Origin: Bacteroidia bacterium | GTDB taxonomy: Bacteria; Bacteroidota; Bacteroidia; JADZBD01 | Reading direction: 5' to 3' | Length of the DNA stretch: 64,000 nt | Assembly: GCA_020054095.1 (NCBI GenBank) | Contig: JAGVMA010000052.1 | Span: forward strand, 186,001-250,000 | Notes under the pieces: model-generated | Databases searched by the model: none | Seen by the model: the letters and a program-made list of their open reading frames with translations, nothing else | What the model was told of the DNA's origin: nothing | Made by a program: the position numbers and the translations under genes | In this document: positions 55,333 to 64,000 of the stretch, piece after piece | Position numbering within the stretch: position 1 is the first letter of the stretch | Layout of the letters: each line of letters begins with the position of its first letter

Positions 55333-56538
55333 ATGTTAAAAGCGCGTTATTTTTCCGGAATTTTATTTGCACTGCTGGCATTAAATGCTTTTGCCGATGA
55401 AGTGGAAAAACCCGGCACCGAGCCAAGCAAAGGCCATGAAACACGCACGCCATTCCTACCTGTTATTTCAGGTTTTGCTTCCGATTCATCGGCTGTTATG
55501 CCCGATAGTGTTTACAGTAATAAAACCATAAAAGGCAAAATTCCGGTAAAGAAAAAAGTATATCAATTTAAAATACAAGATGAAATAAATGTATCCACAT
55601 TAAGGCAAACCGAAGAAATGCTGGTGAATGCCGAAAACATGGATGTGGATTTTATTCTTATTCACCTAACTGCCGAAGGCGGAAATTATTCGGCTGCCAA
55701 TAAAATTAAAAATACGCTTATCCACAGCAAAACACCTGTGCTTATGTATATTGATAACAAAGTAGAAACATCGGGCGCTATTGTTTCGCTTGGCGCAGAT
55801 AGCATTATAACTGCAAAAAATATACAGATAGGAAAAGTTACCGTTACTACTGATAAGGCGAGCAATAAAAATAAAAGCTACCAATACTATGTAAAAACAT
55901 TATTGCGCAACACGGCTTCAAAAACCGAAATGCAAAATACATCGGTTACGCCTAATGGAAAACAAAGCACATCGGTATTTACCGACCCTTATGAGCAACA
56001 ATACGCAAGCGCAGAGTTAAACACGGCATTAAAAGATGCCGGATTAAACAACTACGATATTATAGAATATGAAACATCGCGCATTGGCGCATTTATGGAT
56101 ACTATTATTTCAGAAAAAGGAGTTGCAACCATTGCATTTATTATTTCGGGGTTGCTTTTTTTATTTTTCAGAAGCAGAAAAAAAGGAATTGCACTTTGTT
56201 TAATCTTTATTTTATCACTCGTGTATTTTGCATCGTGCTATTTCGAAAATAATTTATCATTTACGGCATTACTTGCTTTTTATGGCAGCTTGCTCACGCT
56301 GGTACTTAGCTTGGCAATAAAACTAAAAAACTTTTTACCCCAACTGATGAGTATCGTTTTAACAGGCGCACTACTCTTAAATTACAATTCATTGCTCTCG
56401 GCATTTCTCATAATTGTTTTTAGCGCTGCGGCATTAGTTGGCGCAATGGTTTTATATAGTAAACTAAGAAATAGAACTATTGTTAGTTTAATTTCAGTGA
56501 ACAGGATTTTGAATGAAAGAAATTTGGGAGCTGATTAA
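55333..56538 (+). CDS. NfeD/SppA-type membrane serine protease-like protein without OB domain
   Basis: A 401-residue protein. Signal peptide to about residue 21, then a ClpP-fold region: VYQFKIQDEINVSTLRQTEE, ILIHLTAEGGNYSAANKIKN and PVLMYIDNKVETSGAIVSLG. Here the usual NfeD SAG nucleophile site reads TSG, and a Lys follows in QIGKVTV. About five membrane helices follow (from about residue 260). The C-terminal OB-fold of long NfeD proteins is missing. A tiny membrane peptide gene overlaps its end. Confidence 0.7.
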   Translation: MLKARYFSGILFALLALNAFADEVEKPGTEPSKGHETRTPFLPVISGFASDSSAVMPDSVYSNKTIKGKIPVKKKVYQFKIQDEINVSTLRQTEEMLVNAENMDVDFILIHLTAEGGNYSAANKIKNTLIHSKTPVLMYIDNKVETSGAIVSLGADSIITAKNIQIGKVTVTTDKASNKNKSYQYYVKTLLRNTASKTEMQNTSVTPNGKQSTSVFTDPYEQQYASAELNTALKDAGLNNYDIIEYETSRIGAFMDTIISEKGVATIAFIISGLLFLFFRSRKKGIALCLIFILSLVYFASCYFENNLSFTALLAFYGSLLTLVLSLAIKLKNFLPQLMSIVLTGALLLNYNSLLSAFLIIVFSAAALVGAMVLYSKLRNRTIVSLISVNRILNERNLGAD

Positions 56539-56626
56539 AAAAAACACTTCGTATTTCCCTGCTGACTATTGGGCATTTTTAATTTTTATTATTGTGTTTA
56601 TTGTGCTTTGGATGGTGGTTAATTAA
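56513..56626 (+). CDS. Possible 37-residue membrane peptide overlapping the NfeD-like gene
   Basis: A small frame from the ATG at 56513 reads [20 protein letters not shown] and continues as one hydrophobic helix ([17 protein letters not shown]). It overlaps the end of the NfeD-like gene in another frame by 26 nt and the stop of the convergent mutase gene by 4 nt. It has the form of a membrane miniprotein; being expressed is inferred only. Confidence 0.4.
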   Translation: MKEIWELIKKNTSYFPADYWAFLIFIIVFIVLWMVVN

Positions 56627-58200
56627 CCACTATACTCACCAAACACACCACGCATTACATCGGCAATTTCGCCAAGAGTGGCATAATTTTCGGCAGCGTT
56701 TAAAATTACGGGCATCACATTGGCATCGGCTTTTGCGGTTTGCTCCAGTTGGGTTAAAATAGTTTTCACTTTAGCATTATCGCGATCGGCTTTCAGTTGT
56801 TTTATTTTTTCAATTTGTTTTTCGCGAATGCTATCGTCAACAGTAAAAATATCCTGCAACGGTTTTTCTTCTACTTCAAATTTATTTACGCCCACTATAA
56901 TTTTTTCGCAGCGCTGTATATCGTTTTGATATTTGTAAGCCGATGCAGCTATTTCTTTTTGTATAAATCCTTGCTCAATGGCAGCTACCGAACCGCCCAT
57001 GGCATCAATTTTACTTATTAAATCATAAGCAGCTGCTTCTATTTCATCGGTTAGCTGTTCCACAAAATAAGAACCCGCAAGCGGGTCAACTGTATCGGCT
57101 GCGCCACTTTCATACGCCAAAATTTGTTGTGTACGCAATGCAATGCGTGCTGCATCTTCGGTGGGTAATGCAATGGCTTCGTCAAAACCATTGGTGTGCA
57201 AACTTTGTGTGCCGCCCAGCACAGCGCTAAGCGCTTGAATGGTAACTCGTGTAATATTGTTTTGCGGTTGCTGTGCAGTTAATGTACTTCCGCCCGTTTG
57301 TGTATGAAATCGCAGCATCATTGCTCGTTCGTCTTTTGCGCCAAGTTCTTTCATGATACTTGCCCACATTCTGCGTGCGGCTCTAAACTTTGCTACTTCT
57401 TCAAATAAATTATTGTGTGCGTTAAAAAAAAACGAAAGGCGTTTGCCAAATACATCAATAGCTAATCCTTTTTCCTGTGCTGCTTTTACATACGCTTTTC
57501 CGTTAGCAAGTGTAAATGCTAATTCTTGCACAGCGCTTGAACCAGCTTCGCGTATATGATAACCTGAAATAGAAATGGTGTTCCATTTGGGTACTTCTTT
57601 ACTACAAAACTCAAAAATATCGGTGATGATGCGCATGCTTGGCTTAGGCGGATAAATGTAAGTTCCGCGCGCTGCATATTCTTTAAGCAAATCGTTTTGT
57701 ATAGTACCTGATATTTTTTTTAAATCAGCGCCTTGCTTTTTTGCAAGTGCTATATACATTGATAGTAGAATAGATGCTGTGGAATTAATGGTCATAGATG
57801 TGGTAACATCTTCCAGTTTAATTCCATCAAAAAGTATTTCAATATCGCGCAAGCTATCAATAGCAACACCCGATTTCCCTACTTCGCCTTCGGCAAAACT
57901 GTGGTCAGAATCGTAACCAATTTGCGTAGGCAAATCAAACGCAACGGATAAGCCCGTTGTTCCGTTCGCTAATAAATATTTATAACGCTTGTTAGATTCT
58001 TCGGCAGTAGAAAATCCTGCATACTGGCGCATGGTCCAAAATTTGCCGCGATACATACTCGGCTGCACACCACGCGTAAAAGGGAATTTACCCGGTTCGC
58101 CTAATTTTTCGGTGGCATATTTATACGAGCTGTAAACTCGCTTGATTTCAATTCCTGAGTCGGTTAAAAATTTTTCTTTACGTTCTTTTTCCTCCGCCAT
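56623..58200 (-). CDS. Acyl-CoA mutase large subunit (methylmalonyl-CoA mutase type)
   Basis: A 525-residue protein equal to the catalytic TIM-barrel of B12-dependent acyl-CoA mutases, without the C-terminal cobalamin-binding domain. Signatures are [46 protein letters not shown] and [20 protein letters not shown]. The Tyr in RQYAGF favours methylmalonyl-CoA. The small B12-binding subunit must be encoded elsewhere. It is 12 nt after a small membrane protein gene in the biotin-gene run; propionyl-CoA carboxylase is a biotin enzyme. Confidence 0.88.
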   Translation of the reverse strand: MAEEKERKEKFLTDSGIEIKRVYSSYKYATEKLGEPGKFPFTRGVQPSMYRGKFWTMRQYAGFSTAEESNKRYKYLLANGTTGLSVAFDLPTQIGYDSDHSFAEGEVGKSGVAIDSLRDIEILFDGIKLEDVTTSMTINSTASILLSMYIALAKKQGADLKKISGTIQNDLLKEYAARGTYIYPPKPSMRIITDIFEFCSKEVPKWNTISISGYHIREAGSSAVQELAFTLANGKAYVKAAQEKGLAIDVFGKRLSFFFNAHNNLFEEVAKFRAARRMWASIMKELGAKDERAMMLRFHTQTGGSTLTAQQPQNNITRVTIQALSAVLGGTQSLHTNGFDEAIALPTEDAARIALRTQQILAYESGAADTVDPLAGSYFVEQLTDEIEAAAYDLISKIDAMGGSVAAIEQGFIQKEIAASAYKYQNDIQRCEKIIVGVNKFEVEEKPLQDIFTVDDSIREKQIEKIKQLKADRDNAKVKTILTQLEQTAKADANVMPVILNAAENYATLGEIADVMRGVFGEYSG

Positions 58201-58212
58201 AAATAAATACGA

Positions 58213-58734
58213 TTAAAAATCTTGCGATAATTCTTTTTTCAATGCCTCTATTGCAATTTGTGTGGGCAGCTTGGGTATTTGCGAAGCTATTTCAATCACT
58301 GCCTGCGAAAACTCTAAACCACCTATTGTATCGGGCACTTTGGTAGATGCTATGTTTATTATTTTAACCGTTTCTTCCTTTGCTGTTTTCACTAATTCCC
58401 AAGCTTGGTTGCTCATGTAAATTTGCTGGCTCATGTTATGCTCAAATTCGCTGCGGATAGATTTTATTAATTCGCCTTGCAACATTCTGCCCGTCATTCC
58501 GGCTTTGTAAGTACGCATCACCAAACTGTTAGGCGAAATACGATCTAAAAAAAGTGTAACACGCTCGTAGGCTTGCAAGCGCACAGGTGTAATTAATTCG
58601 CGGTTGCCTTTTTTCAATTCCATCATTCGCGATTTTGATTCATTATCAAAAAAACTTTTCACTAAAAAATAAGTACCGGCACACATGGTGGCAACCGGTA
58701 AAACAATAAGTACTATTTGTACTGCCCAATGCAT
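58213..58734 (-). CDS. Membrane-anchored protein of unknown function
   Basis: A 173-residue protein. One N-terminal membrane helix (residues about 4-25, IVLIVLPVATMCAGTYFLV), then a charged helical cytosolic part with YERVTLFLDRISPNSLVMRT and SEFEHNMSQQIYMSNQAWEL. It resembles a widespread Bacteroidota hypothetical family that I cannot name with certainty. It lies between bioD and the mutase, 24 nt after bioD, in the same direction. Confidence 0.6.
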   Translation of the reverse strand: MHWAVQIVLIVLPVATMCAGTYFLVKSFFDNESKSRMMELKKGNRELITPVRLQAYERVTLFLDRISPNSLVMRTYKAGMTGRMLQGELIKSIRSEFEHNMSQQIYMSNQAWELVKTAKEETVKIINIASTKVPDTIGGLEFSQAVIEIASQIPKLPTQIAIEALKKELSQDF

Positions 58735-58758
58735 AGTGAGTGATTGTATTCGTTTAAA

Positions 58759-59376
58759 CTAAATATTTTTAAACTGTTCGGCATATTTCAGAACAGTAGC
58801 TTTATCTATTGTGTTTTCTTTTCCTACTTTTCCAATACAGGGAGTACCGCTGTATTCTACAATAATATCGTGCGAGAGCTGGTGGGGAGGGCCGTTAAAA
58901 ACAATGCCCGTTACTTTTACATTTTTCGCTTTCAGCATTTCGAGGGTGAGTAACGAGTGGTTAATACTGCCCATGTAATTTTGAATCACTACCACTACTT
59001 CGGCAGCTAATTTCTGAATTAAATCTATTATCAGTTCGCGTTTGTGGTTAAGCGGAACCATTAATCCTCCGGCACCTTCTATTATGATATTGGCATTTGA
59101 AGTTTGCGGAAGGTTGATGCCTGCCAAATTAATTTCTACGTTTTCCATTTCGGCAGCTGCGTGTGGCGACATGTAATGCTTTAAACAATATGATTCAGGA
59201 TGCAAAATAGTTTTGGTGTTAGAAATATACTTCGCAATTTTTTCTGAGTCGGTGCCGTAATAGGTGCCTGTTTGCACCGGTTTCCAATAATCTGCATGTA
59301 AAGCTTCGGCAAGTATTGCTGAAATAACTGTTTTGCCTACATCAGTTCCTACTCCGGTTACAAATATCTTTCTCAT
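58759..59376 (-). CDS. bioD: Dethiobiotin synthase
   Basis: A 205-residue ATPase that forms the ureido ring of dethiobiotin from DAPA, CO2 and ATP. P-loop GTDVGKTVISAIL, substrate-binding YWKPVQTGTY and EGAGGLMVPL are all present. An ATG at 59376 (MRKIFVTGVGTDVG) is chosen over a TTG two codons upstream. It follows bioF by 48 nt. Confidence 0.95.
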   Translation of the reverse strand: MRKIFVTGVGTDVGKTVISAILAEALHADYWKPVQTGTYYGTDSEKIAKYISNTKTILHPESYCLKHYMSPHAAAEMENVEINLAGINLPQTSNANIIIEGAGGLMVPLNHKRELIIDLIQKLAAEVVVVIQNYMGSINHSLLTLEMLKAKNVKVTGIVFNGPPHQLSHDIIVEYSGTPCIGKVGKENTIDKATVLKYAEQFKNI

Positions 59377-59424
59377 ACGCAATTGATTTAATCAAAAGTA
59401 AATTATTTTTTGGTAATTTCTGTT

Positions 59425-60555
59425 TCAGGCAGTCATATTTTTCACTGTATCGGCAAGCAATTTTATTTCGTGTGCGGTGTTAAACGCATGCAGGCAAATA
59501 CGCACTCGCTCCTTATCTTGTGGCACAGTGGGTGATTTTATTGCTTTGGCATTAATGCCGCTGCTTTTAAGTTTTTCGGCAACCATATCCACTGTTTTTT
59601 TTTCATCGGCAGTAATGTATTGTATTGCCGATTTATTTTTCGAACAATTTTTTAAATCGGTACACAAGTGCAAATACTCATTGATATTATTTTGCAATGC
59701 TGCACGGTTTTCGGTAGCCGATGGCAACAGTTGGTATGCCGCTTTTATAAAAGCAAGTGAATGTTGCGGTAGCGCAGTGGTGTAAATAAACGAGCGCGAA
59801 TAATTAACCAAATAATTTATAAGCGATTGCGAACCTACCACCGCAGCCCCGTGCGCGCCCATTGCTTTTCCAAAAGTGTGTACTCGAGAAAAAACAGAAT
59901 TTGTAATTCCAAAATCTTGCACCACACCTGCTCCGTTATTGCCACTTAGGCCTGTTGTGTGTGCTTCATCCACAATTAATTTGGCATTGTATTTTTCGCA
60001 AAGCACTGCCATTTCTTTTAGCGGTGCATATTCGCCATCCATAGAATAAAGCGATTCGGCAACTACATATACTTCGCCTGAGGCTGCCGAAACTAATTGC
60101 GAGAGGTCTTCCAAATCATTGTGTTTAAACTTTACAGTTTTTGCCAAGCTTAAGCGGATGCCATCAATAACCGATGCGTGCGAAAGTTCATCGTAAATAA
60201 TTGTATCGTGGCGCGATGCAATGCACGATAGTAAACCAATATTTGCATCGTAACCCGAATTAAAAATTAAAGCAGCTTCTGTTTCGTGAAACTGTGCAAT
60301 TTCTTTTTCCAAATCAATACAAAATTGGCTATTGCCGGATATTAATCGCGAGCCGGTAGAACCCGATTGGCGGGTAAAATATTTTTGGGCTGTGGCACTT
60401 AATTTTTCGCTGCGAGCAAAACCCAAATAATCGTTCGAAAAAAAATCTATTTTATCGGGTGGTGCTATTGCGAGCGTGCGTAGCGTGTTAGTTGCAGCGC
60501 GGTTTTGTAATGCTTGTAAATGAGGATTGCCCTCAGCGGGTTTTTTACTGGGCAT
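59425..60555 (-). CDS. bioF: 8-amino-7-oxononanoate synthase
   Basis: A 376-residue PLP alpha-oxoamine synthase that condenses pimeloyl-ACP or -CoA with alanine. Signatures are FFSNDYLGFARS, FNSGYDANIGLLSC, DEAHTTGLSGNNGAG and the PLP lysine in HTFGKAMGAHGA. The ATG at 60555 is used because the earlier ATG at 60585 overlaps the upstream gene, but that longer start cannot be excluded. It is part of the biotin run bioB to bioD. Confidence 0.93.
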   Translation of the reverse strand: MPSKKPAEGNPHLQALQNRAATNTLRTLAIAPPDKIDFFSNDYLGFARSEKLSATAQKYFTRQSGSTGSRLISGNSQFCIDLEKEIAQFHETEAALIFNSGYDANIGLLSCIASRHDTIIYDELSHASVIDGIRLSLAKTVKFKHNDLEDLSQLVSAASGEVYVVAESLYSMDGEYAPLKEMAVLCEKYNAKLIVDEAHTTGLSGNNGAGVVQDFGITNSVFSRVHTFGKAMGAHGAAVVGSQSLINYLVNYSRSFIYTTALPQHSLAFIKAAYQLLPSATENRAALQNNINEYLHLCTDLKNCSKNKSAIQYITADEKKTVDMVAEKLKSSGINAKAIKSPTVPQDKERVRICLHAFNTAHEIKLLADTVKNMTA

Positions 60556-60568
60556 GGTCAGTTGCTCT

Positions 60569-61315
60569 TTATTCTTTTGAAACATCAATGCGGATGCCCG
60601 CCATGCAACTGTAACTAAAAATTTTGTGAACTATATTTTTGGGTTGCTCGTCTTTGTTATTGTTATAAAATTTATACTCCACATTAGGAAAAATAAATAC
60701 ATAACAATGCGGATACAGTTTAATATCGGCCACTATACCGGTTGCCATCCAAAAAGTTTTGGCAAGTGCCTCTTCGCCAAAAAGCGAAAACCTATCTACA
60801 TACGAATAGCCGAAATAACCCAAATGTGTTTTAGAACTAAAGCTGTAAGATTTATCGCTTTCGTATTTAAATGGAATTTCTGCCGAAACAAAAAATTTAT
60901 CCCAGCGAAAACTTTCGTCATATAGAATAATATTGGTGGCAAATGGTGTTGTTATTTCGAGCTTATCTAAAAAATAATAATCGAACTGAATACCTATACC
61001 TAAGCGTATTTTTCCGAAAGGTGCGCTGGCATCTAAGCTAAAACTGTTTAGATCGTTTTGGGCTTTGAAATCTAAATCGCCCGATTTAATTACAGAGCCA
61101 AATTTGTCGAATATTTCGGCCTGGCCTAGTTGCGATTTCCAATGTGCTTGGCCTAAGCCGTAACTTAATGCAACAAAATATTTTGCTTCTTTGCGGCTTT
61201 TGCGGAAAAAGAAACCGCCCAGCGTTTTGCCACTGCCCACTCTGTTTTTCCGCTGCGCTTGGGCAGGTATTGCAAACGAAATCAATAAAACAAAAAATAC
61301 TAATCGTTTAATCAT
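60569..61315 (-). CDS. Outer-membrane beta-barrel protein within the biotin operon
   Basis: A 248-residue protein. Signal peptide to about residue 21 (PAQAQ), then many strand-like segments ([57 protein letters not shown]). It overlaps the end of bioB by 8 nt and ends just before bioF, so it is co-expressed with biotin synthesis. It could be a porin or transporter for a precursor or biotin, but this is inference from position alone. Confidence 0.65.
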   Translation of the reverse strand: MIKRLVFFVLLISFAIPAQAQRKNRVGSGKTLGGFFFRKSRKEAKYFVALSYGLGQAHWKSQLGQAEIFDKFGSVIKSGDLDFKAQNDLNSFSLDASAPFGKIRLGIGIQFDYYFLDKLEITTPFATNIILYDESFRWDKFFVSAEIPFKYESDKSYSFSSKTHLGYFGYSYVDRFSLFGEEALAKTFWMATGIVADIKLYPHCYVFIFPNVEYKFYNNNKDEQPKNIVHKIFSYSCMAGIRIDVSKE

Positions 61316-62303
61316 TTAAAACTGCTTTTTCTTTTTGTTTATGATGCTGAAATGCTTCCATAGGTTGCAAGCCCAAAATCTTAAACATTTCCATGTCCTC
61401 ATTAAAATCGGGGTTAGGAGTGGTTAAAAGTTTATCGCCTGCAAATATTGAATTAGCACCTGCCATAAAACAGAGTGCCTGGCCTTCCATGCTCATTTGT
61501 GTGCGACCTGCCGATAGGCGCACTTGCGTATCGGGGATAACGATGCGCGCGGTGGCTATCATGCGCACCATTTCCCATATTGATGCCGTTTGCTGATTTT
61601 CGAGCGGAGTACCTTCAACCGGAACAAGTGCGTTAATTGGGAGCGATTCGGGGTGTGGTGTTAAATTAGCAAGCACTTGCAGCATTGCCACACGGTCGGC
61701 TGCTTTTTCGCCCATGCCTATAATGCCGCCTGAACAAACAGTGATTTTTGTTTTACGAATATTTTTTATTGTGTTTAATCTGTCATCGTAATTTCGGGTG
61801 CTTATAATATTGCTGTAATTTTCTTCGGATGTATCCACATTGTGGTTATAGGCGTAAAGCCCTGCCGCTTCAAGCTTTTTCGCCTGTTCTTCGGTAACCA
61901 TGCCAAGTGTGCAGCATACTTCCATGTTAAGTTGGTTAATGCCTTTCACCATTTCGAGCACGCGGTCAAAATCTTTATTATCGCGTACTTCGCGCCAAGC
62001 AGCGCCTAAGCACATGCGCGATGCACCATTGGCTTTAGCATTTTGTGCCGATTGCAGCACCTCGCCCACTTCCATTAATTTGTGCACTTTTACATTGGTG
62101 TGGTAACGCGCTGCCTGCGGGCAATATGAACAATCCTCAGGGCAGCCGCCTGTTTTAACCGATAATAACGAACTCACCTGAACCCGATTAGCCGCATGAT
62201 ACTTGCGATGCACCGATGCTGCTTTGTAAATAAGCTCCAGCAATGGAGTGTTAAAAATGGTGTTTATCTCTTCGTAAGTCCAGTTGTATTTTATTTCGGC
62301 CAT
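61308..62303 (-). CDS. bioB: Biotin synthase
   Basis: A 331-residue radical-SAM enzyme that inserts sulfur into dethiobiotin. The 4Fe-4S motif is [12 protein letters not shown] (CxxxCxxC); the second 2Fe-2S cluster ligands include Cys residues in [10 protein letters not shown] and [13 protein letters not shown]. Downstream motifs are [13 protein letters not shown] and [14 protein letters not shown]. First gene of the leftward biotin run. The upstream stretch has only a weak -7-like TACTTTTA. Confidence 0.97.
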   Translation of the reverse strand: MAEIKYNWTYEEINTIFNTPLLELIYKAASVHRKYHAANRVQVSSLLSVKTGGCPEDCSYCPQAARYHTNVKVHKLMEVGEVLQSAQNAKANGASRMCLGAAWREVRDNKDFDRVLEMVKGINQLNMEVCCTLGMVTEEQAKKLEAAGLYAYNHNVDTSEENYSNIISTRNYDDRLNTIKNIRKTKITVCSGGIIGMGEKAADRVAMLQVLANLTPHPESLPINALVPVEGTPLENQQTASIWEMVRMIATARIVIPDTQVRLSAGRTQMSMEGQALCFMAGANSIFAGDKLLTTPNPDFNEDMEMFKILGLQPMEAFQHHKQKEKAVLND

Positions 62304-62381
62304 AAAATGCTATTAATTGATGGCTAAAAGTAAACATTTTGGTTGATTTTGGAAATAGAGTTTATGGTAAATAAAGTAAAA

Positions 62382-62474
62382 TGTCATGCTGAGCGTTAGG
62401 CTCATTTACACAGATTGTTGGACAGTATTCAAAAGTAAGTATGAGTGAGATGCTTCGCTACGCTCAGCATGACA
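62382..62474. repeat. Dispersed repeat with 14-bp inverted ends, copy 2
   Basis: The 93-bp element has perfect 14-bp inverted ends TGTCATGCTGAGCG (62382-62395) and CGCTCAGCATGACA (62461-62474). Its right 28 bp match copy 1 (22704-22731) at 25 positions in opposite orientation. Miniature inverted-repeat type; no reading frame. Confidence 0.7.
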
Positions 62475-62539
62475 GCGCACGAGGACAAAAACCGATTAAG
62501 AACACAATTTGGGTTGTTTTTAGTATTATTCACCGCATT

Positions 62540-62665
62540 TTAAGTCTTATAGATTGGATTTACAATGCTAAGAATTGCGCCAATGATGCCGAGAATTGAA
62601 TTTGCAGCACCATGATTTGCATTCTCAAGATTAGAAAAAGAATACAAAGGGCTGAAAATCTCCAT
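62540..62665 (-). CDS. Possible 41-residue hydrophobic peptide
   Basis: A short frame on the minus strand from the ATG at 62665 (MEIFSPLYSFSNLENANHGA) continues with a hydrophobic helix (ANSILGIIGAILSIVNPIYK) and ends at 62540. Small, glycine-containing hydrophobic helices of this kind occur in toxins and bacteriocin-like peptides. No clear promoter or partner is visible, so this is a candidate only. Confidence 0.35.
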   Translation of the reverse strand: MEIFSPLYSFSNLENANHGAANSILGIIGAILSIVNPIYKT

Positions 62666-62808
62666 TTTACGGATTTTGATGTTTTTTAGGGGCAATTTAT
62701 GAGGTTAAAACCCGTTTTTACTCTCAGCGGATGGCGGTTTTATATCTTGGTTGGTTTTGTTTAGATTTGTTGGGGGGTATATGGTAAGTTACTTTCAATT
62801 ATTAAAAC

Positions 62809-63273
62809 ATGAAAAAAACATCAATACTATTTCTAAAAACAGTGATTGTGCTGGTGGGCATTGGTGTTATGGCGCTGCTTATTCGGCTACCGTTAATAGA
62901 AGGCAGAGCTACTAATTTAGATTTGGTGAGTATCTATCTCGATCCTTTCATTTTATATGTTTATGCAGCATCGGTTGCATTTTTTGTTGTATTGTTTCAA
63001 GCATTTAAATTACTTGGTTACATGGGGCAAAACAATATTTTTTCAACTATGGCTGTAACTGCTTTGCGAACGATAAAACGCAGCGCCATTTTATTGGCAG
63101 TGCTAATAGTATTTGCAGTACTATACATTCTATTGTTTCATGCCAAAGATGATGACCCGACAGGGTTTATTACATTAGGTGCCATTGCTACTTCTATTTC
63201 TTTAATTGTGGCGGCTGCTGCAAATCTGCTTGAAAAAACGTGCAGCCAAGCCCTTAGTAATGCCAAAAATTAA
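62809..63273 (+). CDS. DUF2975 family membrane protein
   Basis: A 154-residue protein with four membrane helices (about residues 8-25, 44-66, 93-112, 120-140). The pattern fits DUF2975, which usually precedes a small XRE-type regulator; no such gene follows here. Function unknown, and family-level assignment is moderate. Confidence 0.6.
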   Translation: MKKTSILFLKTVIVLVGIGVMALLIRLPLIEGRATNLDLVSIYLDPFILYVYAASVAFFVVLFQAFKLLGYMGQNNIFSTMAVTALRTIKRSAILLAVLIVFAVLYILLFHAKDDDPTGFITLGAIATSISLIVAAAANLLEKTCSQALSNAKN

Positions 63274-63347
63274 AACCAATTACTAATAATGCTTATCTAA
63301 TAATCGGCAATAATGGTGGGAGAAATAAGGCAAATGGTCTAAAACCG

Positions 63348-63377
63348 ATTGAGCGAACAAGTTTTTACTTACATTTG
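63348..63377 (+). promoter_or_regulatory. Promoter of the 63.4-kb gene
   Basis: ATTG (63348-63351) and the exact -7 box TACATTTG (63370-63377) are separated by 18 bp. The ATG at 63411 follows 33 nt later. Confidence 0.5.
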
Positions 63378-63410
63378 TTGTCCTTTCTCATTTAAAAAAT
63401 ATTAATTGCC

Positions 63411-63863
63411 ATGTTTGACATCCTAAAAAACTTTGAATCCAAGTATGGTCACCTTAAAAAAAAGGGCTTAACCATCGAAGGATTAGCATTAGTTGATCCA
63501 AAAAAGAAAAAGCACATCATTAAAGTATCAAAACCATTAGTATTTGATAATCGCTTGTTGCCGAAAAAATTTGAGGGATTAGATATAAAAGCGAATATTA
63601 AAATGAATGAGGAGTTGCCTACCGAATTTAAAGTTGACCGCAGCAAACCTGATTGGCACAAGAAGCAATATATATGGGCTCCGGAGCGCTTTGAGCAATT
63701 TGTTAATCGCTGCAGCGATGATATTAAAAAAGGATTAGGCGAACCAAGCATGAGCAAAAAAGAAATGCTTGATGCACTTTGCTTTGGCGATTTTAAAGAG
63801 CACAAAAAGAAAGTGAACACTTTAATTAAAGAAGGCAAATTACCTGCTTACAATAACAATTAG
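63411..63863 (+). CDS. Cytosolic protein of unknown function
   Basis: A 150-residue lysine-rich protein. It has an N-terminal helix (MFDILKNFESKYGHLKKKG), a beta-like middle and a C-terminal helical half (APERFEQFVNRCSDDIKKGL, MSKKEMLDALCFGDFKEHKK). I do not recognise a family. The strong bidirectional terminator follows, and it has its own promoter, so it is probably a single-gene unit. Confidence 0.5.
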   Translation: MFDILKNFESKYGHLKKKGLTIEGLALVDPKKKKHIIKVSKPLVFDNRLLPKKFEGLDIKANIKMNEELPTEFKVDRSKPDWHKKQYIWAPERFEQFVNRCSDDIKKGLGEPSMSKKEMLDALCFGDFKEHKKKVNTLIKEGKLPAYNNN

Positions 63864-63883
63864 TTTTATTGATTTTATTATTG

Positions 63884-63916
63884 AAAAAATCCCCGCCTTT
63901 CAGGCGGGGATTTTTT
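63884..63916. terminator. Bidirectional terminator
   Basis: A perfect 15-bp stem AAAAAATCCCCGCCT/AGGCGGGGATTTTTT (63884-63898 with 63902-63916) with a 3-nt loop, A-rich on the left and T-rich on the right. It closes the rightward gene and the leftward gene ending at 63917. Confidence 0.92.
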
Positions 63917-64000
63917 TTACTCAAAATACTCTTTCATCCTATCAAACCACGATTTAGTTTTTTTGGTTAAATCGGGTTTAAAGTTTAGCGATTCACGTAA
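63917..64000 (-). CDS. dnaJ: C-terminal end of a chaperone DnaJ-like protein, truncated by window edge
   Basis: Only 27 codons plus the stop are inside the window. They read LRESLNFKPDLTKKTKSWFD then RMKEYFE, which matches the extreme C-terminus of Bacteroidota DnaJ proteins (short FxP segment, KK, then FFxRMKEFF-like end). Identification rests on this tail alone; the start lies beyond base 64000. Confidence 0.5.
   Translation of the reverse strand, partial: LRESLNFKPDLTKKTKSWFDRMKEYFE

Overview
The window looks like a chromosomal segment from a member of the Bacteroidota, probably Chitinophagales- or Sphingobacteriia-like. This rests on the ribosomal gene order (secY-map-infA-rpmJ-rpsM-rpsK-rpsD-rpoA-rplQ), secreted proteins with type IX secretion (T9SS) C-terminal sorting tails, SprB-type repeats, start codons preceded by A-rich sequence rather than Shine-Dalgarno sites, and promoters of the TTTG-N19/21-TAnnTTTG type. 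I found no rRNA, tRNA or CRISPR array.

Layout. 1-14.7 kb: the S10/spc/alpha ribosomal protein superoperon from inside rplC to rplQ, closed by a strong terminator. 14.7-19.9 kb: carA, a PIN-type toxin-antitoxin pair with an operator-like palindrome inside its promoter, a MiaE-like tRNA hydroxylase and alaS. 19.9-26.4 kb: an accessory region. It holds a SprB/T9SS gene broken by an in-frame TGA, a glycine-rich adhesin-like protein, about 1 kb of non-coding sequence with dispersed repeats and a strictly 21-bp-phased TTGTAG array, a tightly coupled four-gene cassette of unknown envelope or secreted proteins (one member also interrupted by TGA), a terminator and a decayed outer-membrane gene. 26.4-34 kb: a DUF1801 gene, a leftward sugar-nucleotide operon (DegT aminotransferase, UDP-glucose dehydrogenase, GT-C-like membrane protein, UDP-xylose synthase), a barrel protein and the Kdo transferase waaA. 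34-46 kb: envelope and stress genes (msrB, a J-domain membrane protein, lipoproteins, an M48 peptidase operon), ilvE, a YciI-like protein and a second glycine-rich SprB/T9SS protein. 46-56.6 kb: cca, an outer membrane protein, pcm, a Gfo/Idh/MocA oxidoreductase, a lipoprotein, a polyprenyl-phosphate sugar transferase, mtaB, lgt and an NfeD-like membrane protease. 56.6-62.3 kb: a leftward run of bioB, a barrel protein, bioF, bioD, a membrane protein and an acyl-CoA mutase large subunit. 62.3-64 kb: a dispersed repeat, a possible 41-residue peptide gene, DUF2975 and unknown genes, a bidirectional terminator and the end of a leftward dnaJ-like gene.

How the genes work together. Most of the window is housekeeping: translation, tRNA maturation and charging, biotin synthesis, and building the outer envelope through Kdo, lipoprotein acylation and a UDP-glucuronate to UDP-xylose route. 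The 22.5-26.3 kb stretch is different: it has phased repeats, no recognisable families in the cassette and two gene remnants. It is the part most worth a second look.
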